Source: Gaiellasilicea sp038324115 (GTDB lineage: Bacteria; Actinomycetota; Thermoleophilia; Gaiellales; Gaiellaceae). Taken from it: a stretch of DNA of 10,472 nucleotides. The notes under the pieces were generated by a model. That model worked only from the letters and a program-made list of their open reading frames with translations, was not told the origin of the DNA and made no database searches. Made by a program: the position numbers and the translations under genes. Position 1 is the first letter of the stretch; the number at the start of each line of letters is the position of its first letter. Below are positions 6,158-10,472 of this stretch, one piece after another. The stretch is from NCBI GenBank assembly GCA_038324115.1, contig JBBQHQ010000092.1, positions 1 to 10,472 on the forward strand, in the 5' to 3' direction.

Positions 6158-6876
6158 GCACCCCGCGCCGCGCCCCCTCGATCGTCGAGAGCTTCAACTA
6201 CGCCTTCCAGGGGATCATCCACGTCCTCCGGACGCAGCGGAACATGCGGATCCACTTCGCGGTCGCCGTCCTCGTCTTCGTCGCGGCGCTGATCTCGGGC
6301 GTGACGAAGCTGGAGCTGATCGCGCTCCTGCTCGCGGTCGCCTTCGTCCTGATCACCGAGATGGTGAACACGGCGCTCGAGGCCGCGATCGACGTCGCGA
6401 CGACGTCGTTCGACCCGATGGCGAAGCTGGCGAAGGACATCGCCGCCGGCGCCGTCCTGATCGCCACAGCCGTCGCGGTCGCGGTCGGCTACCTCGTCTT
6501 CTCCGGGCAGGTCGCGGACCGGAGTTCGAACCTGCTCGACCGGCTCTCGAACGCGCCCGCCGAGGTGACGCTGATCGCGCTCTTCCTGACCACGATCCTC
6601 GTGATCGCGACCAAGGCGTTCACGGGGAGCGGCACCCCGCTGCGCGGCGGGCTCCCGTCAGGCCACTCGGCGGTCGCCTTCGCGGGTTGGATGGCGGTGA
6701 CGCTGATCCTCGAGGACAGCGCCCACCGGTTCCTGGTCTCGTCGCTTGCGTTCATCATGGCTCTCCTCGTGGCGCAGACCAGGGTCGAGTCCGGTGTCCA
6801 TTCCTCCGTCGAGGTCCTCTACGGGGGCGTCCTCGGCGGGCTCGTGACCCTCGTGATCTTCCAGTTGGCCGGATGA
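6154..6876 (+). CDS. Diacylglycerol/undecaprenol kinase-PAP2 phosphatase fusion, membrane protein
   Basis: This 240-residue integral membrane protein has two domains. Residues 1 to about 115 are a DgkA-type lipid kinase with SFNYAFQGIIHVLRTQRNMRIH, EMVNTALEAAID and AKDIAAGAVLIA. Glu69, Asn72, Glu76 and Asp95 fall at the same numbers as the catalytic residues of E. coli DgkA. In Gram-positive-type cells such kinases usually act on undecaprenol. Residues from about 130 on resemble a PAP2 lipid phosphatase with LRGGLPSGHSA (His171) and R210-x5-H216-x3-E220, where classical PAP2 has Asp instead of Glu220. Around seven hydrophobic membrane segments are expected. Kinase-PAP2 fusions are known; the likely role is phosphorylation and dephosphorylation of the lipid carrier or phosphatidate. 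Both ends overlap neighbours by ATGA. Substrate is inference. Confidence 0.88.
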   Translation: MSTPRRAPSIVESFNYAFQGIIHVLRTQRNMRIHFAVAVLVFVAALISGVTKLELIALLLAVAFVLITEMVNTALEAAIDVATTSFDPMAKLAKDIAAGAVLIATAVAVAVGYLVFSGQVADRSSNLLDRLSNAPAEVTLIALFLTTILVIATKAFTGSGTPLRGGLPSGHSAVAFAGWMAVTLILEDSAHRFLVSSLAFIMALLVAQTRVESGVHSSVEVLYGGVLGGLVTLVIFQLAG

Positions 6877-7241
6877 GCGAGCTCGTCGAGAAGGCCGAGG
6901 CGGTCGCGGCGCGGGCGTACGCGCCGTACTCCAACTACCACGTCGGCGCGGTCCTGCGGACGAACGACGGTCGGGAGTTCGAGGGCGTCAACGTCGAGAA
7001 CGCGGCCTACCCGCTCGGGGTCTGCGCCGAGAAGAGCGCCGTCGTCGCCGCGGTTGCCGCGGGCTACCGGCCTGGCGACCTCGCGGCGATCGGGATCAAC
7101 GCCTCCCCCTGCGGCGGCTGCCGCCAGTGGCTACACGAATTCCGGATCCCGGAGGTGAGCTTCCGGCGGGCCGACGGGTCGATCGCGACCTACCGCGCGG
7201 ACGAGCTGCTTCCGGACACCTGGGCCTTCCCGGACGCGTGA
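6873..7241 (+). CDS. cdd: Cytidine deaminase
   Basis: Cdd hydrolyses cytidine and deoxycytidine to uridine and deoxyuridine in pyrimidine salvage. The 122-residue product has the size of the tetrameric small class. Visible motifs are AYAPYSNYHVGAVLRT, GVNVENAAYPLGVCAEKSA with zinc ligand Cys51 and catalytic Glu53, and SPCGGCRQWLHEF with zinc ligands Cys80 and Cys83. The ATG overlaps the preceding stop (ATGA), and the stop overlaps the GTG of era (GTGA). cdd next to era is a recurrent order in Gram-positives and actinobacteria. There is no Shine-Dalgarno sequence, so translation is probably coupled. Confidence 0.96.
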   Translation: MSELVEKAEAVAARAYAPYSNYHVGAVLRTNDGREFEGVNVENAAYPLGVCAEKSAVVAAVAAGYRPGDLAAIGINASPCGGCRQWLHEFRIPEVSFRRADGSIATYRADELLPDTWAFPDA

Positions 7242-8098
7242 AGTCCGGCTTCATCGCCGTCGCGGGCCGGCCCAACGTGGGCAAGTCCACGCTCGTCAAC
7301 GCCCTCGTAGGCGACAAGGTCGCGATCACCTCGCAGGTCCCGAACACGACCCGGAACCGGATCTACGGGGTCGCGAACGGGGAGGACTACCAACTCGTGC
7401 TCGCCGACCTGCCCGGCTTCCAGAAGCCGATGGACAAGCTGACCGAGCGGATGCAGAAGACCGTTGACGCGTCCTTCGCCGACATCGACGCGATCCTCTT
7501 CGTCCTCTCGGCGCGCGACCGCGTGGGCGGCGGCGACCGCTTCATCGCCAGGCGGGTCTACGGGACGGGCAAGCCGGTGATCGTCGCCGTCAACAAGGTC
7601 GACAACCTGACCACCGGCCACATCGTCACGGCGATGAAGGCGGGCGCAGCGCTGGGCGACTTCCACGCGCTCCACCCGGTCAGCGCCGTGACCAAGGACG
7701 GGATCGACGAGCTCCGCACCGACCTCGTCCACCTGCTCCCCGAGGGGCAGCCGTACTTCCCCCGCGAGTCGGTCACCGACCAGCGCGACGACGAGCGGGT
7801 GACGGAGCTGATCCGTGAGAAGGCGCTCCAGCTCACGCGCGACGAGGTGCCGCACTCGATCTCCGTCGAGATCGACGAGCTGGAGGGGAAGGTGCTCCGG
7901 GCGTTCGTCCTCGTCGAGACGGAGTCGCAGAAGCAGATCCTCGTCGGCAAGAAGGGCGCGATGATCCGGGAGATCGGGACGCGGGCCCGGCCCGAGATCG
8001 AGAAGCTCCTCGGCCACAAGATCTTCCTCGAGCTGGTGGTCAAGGTGCGGCCGAAGTGGCGCCGCGACCCGGCCCAGCTCGACCGGCTGGGTCTTTAG
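7238..8098 (+). CDS. era: GTPase Era
   Basis: Era is a GTP-binding protein that binds the 3' end of 16S rRNA and assists 30S subunit assembly. The 286-residue product has a GTPase domain with G1 GRPNVGKST (residues 10-18), a TT-containing G2 region, G3 DLPG (57-60), G4 NKVD (119-122) and G5 around HPVSAV. The Era linker YFPRESVTDQ and REKALQLTRDEVPHSI follow. A C-terminal KH domain has LVGKKGAMIREIG (GKKG 237-240) and ends in VVKVRPKWRRDP. I chose the GTG at 7238, which overlaps the cdd stop as GTGA, because MKSGFIAVAGRPN fits the Era N-terminus. Longer in-frame extensions would run through cdd. recO, a common partner, is not next; the gene ends against the convergent metallopeptidase gene. 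Confidence 0.97.
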   Translation: MKSGFIAVAGRPNVGKSTLVNALVGDKVAITSQVPNTTRNRIYGVANGEDYQLVLADLPGFQKPMDKLTERMQKTVDASFADIDAILFVLSARDRVGGGDRFIARRVYGTGKPVIVAVNKVDNLTTGHIVTAMKAGAALGDFHALHPVSAVTKDGIDELRTDLVHLLPEGQPYFPRESVTDQRDDERVTELIREKALQLTRDEVPHSISVEIDELEGKVLRAFVLVETESQKQILVGKKGAMIREIGTRARPEIEKLLGHKIFLELVVKVRPKWRRDPAQLDRLGL

Positions 8099-8107
8099 GG
8101 CGGGGAT

Positions 8108-8974
8108 CTAGCCCGCGAAGGTGTCGCAGGCGGAGGGGTCGCCGTCGGCGAAGCCCTTCCGGAACCAGGACATCCGCTGCTCGGAGGAGCCGTGCGTCCA
8201 GCTCTCCTGGTTGACCTCTCGCCCAGCCTGCTTCTGCAGCCGGTCGTCGCCCACGGCGGCCGCGGCGGTCAGTCCCTCCTCGACGTCGCCGGGCTCGAGC
8301 AGGCCTTCCTGCTGGGCGGCATGGCCCCACACGCCTGCGAGGCAGTCGGCCTGGAGCTCGACCCGGACGGAGAGCTCGTTCGCGCTCTGCGGATCCTCCT
8401 GCGACTGGCGGTTCACGTCGGCGCTGACGCCGAGCAGGTTCTGGACGTGGTGGCCGAACTCGTGGGCGATCACGTAGGCCTGGGCGAAGTCGCCGCCTGC
8501 CTCGAAGCGCGTGGCGAGCTCGCGGAAGAAGGTGAGGTCGATGTAGACGTGTCTGTCGGCGGGGCAGTAGAACGGACCGACGGACGAGGAGGCGGCGCCG
8601 CAGCCGGTCTGGATCCCGCTCGAAAAGAGGCGGAGCGTCGTCGGCTCGTAGGCCTGGCCGGCCTCGCGGAAGATCCGCTCCCAGGCGGCCTGGACGTCGG
8701 CGACCACGAACTTGACGAACTGCGCCTGGTCGTCGCCCGACGGCGGCTCCTTCCCGGTTCCGGTGGCCGGGGACGTCATCGCGGGTAGGTCGATCGGGAG
8801 TCCGCTCGAGCCGCCGCCGCCCGGTAGGCCGCCGGTGAGGAGGTAGATCGCGACGAGCACGAGCAGTCCGAGGCCGCCGCCGCCCGCCTTGCCCATCGGG
8901 AGCCCAAGGCCGCCGCCGCCGCGGCCCCGCATGTCCTCGACCTGGCCTGCGCCGGTGCCTCTCCGCCACTTCAT
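8108..8974 (-). CDS. YpfJ-family neutral zinc metallopeptidase, membrane-anchored
   Basis: This is a 288-residue member of the YpfJ/'neutral zinc metallopeptidase' family, whose physiological substrate is unknown. The N-terminus MKWRRGTGAGQVEDMRG matches the conserved start (R/K-W-x-x-R...VEDRRG). A Gly-rich stretch follows, then one hydrophobic segment at about residues 33-48 (GLGLLVLVAIYLLTG), so the catalytic part should lie outside the membrane. The protease domain has CGAASSSVGPFYCPAD, VYIDLTFF, the zinc motif HEFGHHVQN (HExxH at residues 171-175), and ELQADCLAGVW, which supplies the downstream Glu expected as third ligand. The ending RMSWFRKGFADGDPSACDTF is also typical. An open frame extends 61 codons upstream, but the ATG at 8974 gives the family start. 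Its 3' end is 9 bases from era (convergent), and deoC is divergent. Confidence 0.9.
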   Translation of the reverse strand: MKWRRGTGAGQVEDMRGRGGGGLGLPMGKAGGGGLGLLVLVAIYLLTGGLPGGGGSSGLPIDLPAMTSPATGTGKEPPSGDDQAQFVKFVVADVQAAWERIFREAGQAYEPTTLRLFSSGIQTGCGAASSSVGPFYCPADRHVYIDLTFFRELATRFEAGGDFAQAYVIAHEFGHHVQNLLGVSADVNRQSQEDPQSANELSVRVELQADCLAGVWGHAAQQEGLLEPGDVEEGLTAAAAVGDDRLQKQAGREVNQESWTHGSSEQRMSWFRKGFADGDPSACDTFAG

Positions 8975-9029
8975 CGTCCGCCGTCGTTCCCGTCCGGCCG
9001 CTTTCCACGCCTCGCCCCGCGAGAGGAGC

Positions 9030-9038
9030 TGTGGACAA
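9030..9038 (-). promoter_or_regulatory. DnaA-box-like nonamer TTGTCCACA
   Basis: On the minus strand these nine bases read TTGTCCACA, the form of the DnaA box favoured in GC-rich actinobacteria. A weaker copy on the + strand, TCCTCCACA at 9050-9058 (two mismatches), faces it, so TGTGGA and TCCACA form an inverted pair. No origin-type box cluster or dnaA/dnaN gene is present, so this would be at most a regulatory or titration site, or chance. Confidence 0.35.
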
Positions 9039-9060
9039 AGAGTTGCACTTCCTCCACATT

Positions 9061-9075
9061 CGGGGACAGTCCCCG
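9061..9075. repeat. Perfect palindrome, 7-bp arms around one base
   Basis: CGGGGACAGTCCCCG is an inverted repeat with 7-base arms and a single central A. It lies 51 bases upstream of the deoC -10 box. It could be a transcription-factor operator, or a REP-type palindrome of the GGGGAC-GTCCCC kind often scattered between genes in genomes with REP-associated transposases. It is too short and lacks a T-tract for a terminator of either gene, and both neighbours start, not end, here. Confidence 0.5.
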
Positions 9076-9126
9076 CTCCTTCGCCTCCCTTTCGGACGCG
9101 GCCCGCGAGGACGAGCGGAGCCCGCG

Positions 9127-9132
9127 TACACT
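9127..9132 (+). promoter_or_regulatory. Candidate -10 box for deoC, leaderless (TACACT)
   Basis: TACACT ends 6 bases before the deoC ATG at 9139, so initiation 7 bases downstream would begin exactly at the start codon. The hexamer is the same as before phoH. No Shine-Dalgarno sequence lies before the ATG and no -35 hexamer is evident. Confidence 0.55.
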
Positions 9133-9138
9133 TGACGC

Positions 9139-10077
9139 ATGGCCCAGGCGCCCGCATTGCCGCGCGGATTCGAGCTGCCGCTCGAGCCCCGGCTCCCCCG
9201 GATCGGCTCGATCGACGCGGTTGCGCTCGAGGAGCGCGCCGCGACTCTCGCCAAGCGCTCGATCAAGAAGGAATCGAAGCTCCAGGCGTTCGAGCTCGCG
9301 GTCCGGATGATGGACCTGACGACGCTCGAGGGCGCCGACACGCCGGGCAAGGTCGCAGCGCTCTGCGCGAAGGCCGTCCGGCCCGACCCGGTCGATACCT
9401 CGGTGCCGTCCGTCGCGGCGGTCTGCGTCTACCCGAACCTCGTCCCGACCGCCGTCGCGCGCCTCCGAGGCACCAGCGTCCGCGTCGCCTCCGTTGCCAC
9501 CGGCTTCCCCTCCGGCCACGTCCCCCTCGACGTCAAGCTCGCCGAGGTCCGCGAGGTCGTGGAATGGGGTGCGGACGAGGTCGACATGGTGATCGACCGC
9601 GGCGCCTTCCTCTCCGGTCGCTACGCGAAGGTCTACGACGAGATCGTCAAGATCAAGGAGGCCTGCGGCGAGGCGCACCTGAAGGTGATCCTCGAGACCG
9701 GCGAGCTCGGCACCTACGACAACGTCCGCCGCGCCTCGCTGCTTGCGATGGCCGCCGGCGCCGACTTCATCAAGACCTCGACCGGCAAGATCAGCCCGGC
9801 CGCGACCCTCCCCGTCACCCTCTGCATGCTCGAGGCGATCCGCGACGTCCACGACGAAACGGGCCGCGTCGTCGGGATGAAGCCCGCCGGCGGGATCCGC
9901 ACCGCGAAGCAGGCAGTCGCCTACCTCGTCGTCCTCCACGAGACGCTCGGGCTCGCGTGGCTGACGCCCGACCTCTTCCGCTTCGGCGCCTCCTCGCTCC
10001 TGAACGACGTGCTGATGCAGATCCGCACGCAGAAGACCGGTCTGTACCAGTCCTCCGACTACTTCACCAAGGACTAG
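9139..10077 (+). CDS. deoC: Deoxyribose-phosphate aldolase
   Basis: DeoC cleaves 2-deoxyribose 5-phosphate to glyceraldehyde 3-phosphate and acetaldehyde in deoxynucleoside catabolism. The 312-residue product belongs to the longer, eukaryote-like type (E. coli enzyme 259), with about 50 extra N-terminal residues. A TIM-barrel aldolase follows: MMDLTTLEGADTPGKV, VCVYPNLVPTA, ATGFPSGH, GADEVDMVIDRGAFLSG with Asp149, and LKVILETGELG. GADFIKTSTGKISPAA carries the Schiff-base Lys212, and GMKPAGGIRT carries the second active-site Lys248. The C-terminal YQSSDYFTKD resembles that of the long-form enzymes, where a terminal Tyr helps catalysis. The ATG at 9139 is set by the leaderless promoter spacing. 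The aldehyde dehydrogenase gene starts on the next base after the stop. Confidence 0.96.
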   Translation: MAQAPALPRGFELPLEPRLPRIGSIDAVALEERAATLAKRSIKKESKLQAFELAVRMMDLTTLEGADTPGKVAALCAKAVRPDPVDTSVPSVAAVCVYPNLVPTAVARLRGTSVRVASVATGFPSGHVPLDVKLAEVREVVEWGADEVDMVIDRGAFLSGRYAKVYDEIVKIKEACGEAHLKVILETGELGTYDNVRRASLLAMAAGADFIKTSTGKISPAATLPVTLCMLEAIRDVHDETGRVVGMKPAGGIRTAKQAVAYLVVLHETLGLAWLTPDLFRFGASSLLNDVLMQIRTQKTGLYQSSDYFTKD

Positions 10078-10472
10078 ATGGCCGTCGAGAAGCACAAGCC
10101 GACGACTCCGGCCCTGACCGAGTGGGAGTACGCGCCCGCGCCGGAGGCCCGGGACATCGTCATGCTCCAGGAGCGCTACGGACTCTTCATCGGCGGCGAG
10201 CTCGTCGACCCGCGCTCGGGAGAGTGGTTCCCGACGGCGTCGCCCGCGACCGAGGAGCACCTCGCCGACGTCGCCCAGGCCGGGCCGGAGGACGTGGACG
10301 CGGCGGTTGAGGCCGCCCGCGGAGCGTTCAACGACGGCTGGTCGTCGCTCGCCCCCGCCGAGCGCGCCAAGTACCTCTTCCGGATCGCCCGGCTGATCGC
10401 GGAGCGCTCCCGCGAGCTCGCCGTGCTCGAGAGCCTCGACGGCGGCAAGCCGATCCGCGAGGCGCGCGACGT
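10078..10472 (+). CDS. Aldehyde dehydrogenase family protein (3' truncated by window)
   Basis: The frame gives 131 complete residues with no stop before the window end. After an N-terminal extension of about 30 residues (EYAPAPEARDIV), the sequence follows the aldehyde dehydrogenase fold start: RYGLFIGGELVDPRSGEWF, then SPATEEHLADVAQAGPEDVD, AAVEAARGAFNDGW and RAKYLFRIARLIAERSREL, and LESLDGGKPIREARDV (typically LETLDNGKP). The nucleotide-binding and catalytic Cys/Glu residues lie beyond the window. The ATG directly follows the deoC stop (TAGATG) with a weak AAGGA 4 bases before it, so it is probably cotranscribed. A role in oxidising the acetaldehyde released by DeoC is a reasonable inference; a general NAD(P)-dependent enzyme is the alternative. 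Confidence 0.9.
   Translation, partial: MAVEKHKPTTPALTEWEYAPAPEARDIVMLQERYGLFIGGELVDPRSGEWFPTASPATEEHLADVAQAGPEDVDAAVEAARGAFNDGWSSLAPAERAKYLFRIARLIAERSRELAVLESLDGGKPIREARD

Larger units (their letters stand above)
8975..9138. other. Divergent intergenic region between the metallopeptidase gene and deoC
   Basis: At 164 bases this is the longest non-coding stretch in the window. It contains the deoC -10 box, a 15-base perfect palindrome, a DnaA-box-like nonamer and a second degenerate copy facing it. Locally it is less GC-rich around 9030-9060 than the flanking genes. No clear -10 box was found for the minus-strand gene. Confidence 0.7.

Noticed and set aside
8100..8116. GCGGG/CCCGC inverted repeat between era and the convergent metallopeptidase gene as a terminator
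   Set aside because: Only a 5-bp stem with a 7-base loop, no T-tract on either strand, and it overlaps the metallopeptidase stop codon; too weak to call.
8975..9350. Upstream extension of the minus-strand metallopeptidase frame, and a second minus-strand frame over the same region
   Set aside because: The family N-terminus begins at the ATG of 8974; the upstream part overlaps deoC and its promoter and shows no conserved sequence.

Overview
The window is a gene-dense stretch of bacterial chromosome, very GC-rich, with most genes on the + strand. The gene content and order (hemW-hrcA-dnaJ, then hinT, yqeY, phoH, ybeY, cdd, era), the high GC and TANNNT boxes placed directly before start codons point to an actinobacterium. 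The presence of prmA and the deoC/aldehyde dehydrogenase pair would fit a deep lineage such as Thermoleophilia, but that placement is inference and was not tested by any search.

Layout. Bases 1-895 hold the 3' part of hemW. Bases 935-3862 hold hrcA, a type I dnaJ (the 'DnaJ2' context: no grpE or dnaK beside it) and prmA, which starts on the base after the dnaJ stop. Bases 3876-4013 hold a 45-codon ORF that looks like the collapsed remnant of an MtaB/MiaB-type tRNA methylthiotransferase gene. Bases 4006-8098 are a tight run: hinT, yqeY, phoH, ybeY, a diacylglycerol/undecaprenol kinase-PAP2 fusion, cdd and era. Five of its six junctions are 4-base ATGA/GTGA overlaps. A YpfJ-type membrane-anchored zinc metallopeptidase lies convergent to era on the minus strand (8108-8974). 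A 164-base divergent intergenic region (8975-9138) holds a DnaA-box-like nonamer and a perfect short palindrome. It is followed by deoC and the 5' part of an aldehyde dehydrogenase gene that runs off the end.

Function. The central block is housekeeping: protein folding control (HrcA, DnaJ), ribosome modification and maturation (PrmA, YbeY, Era, probably PhoH), lipid-carrier phosphate recycling (kinase-PAP2) and pyrimidine salvage (Cdd). DeoC and the aldehyde dehydrogenase suggest use of deoxynucleosides, with acetaldehyde oxidised by the second enzyme.

I see no new multi-gene system, no CRISPR, no tRNA or rRNA and no intact mobile element. The points that deserve a second look are the methylthiotransferase remnant, the apparent CTG start of hinT with the only strong Shine-Dalgarno sequence noticed here, the repeated leaderless-promoter pattern, and the palindrome/DnaA-box cluster upstream of deoC.
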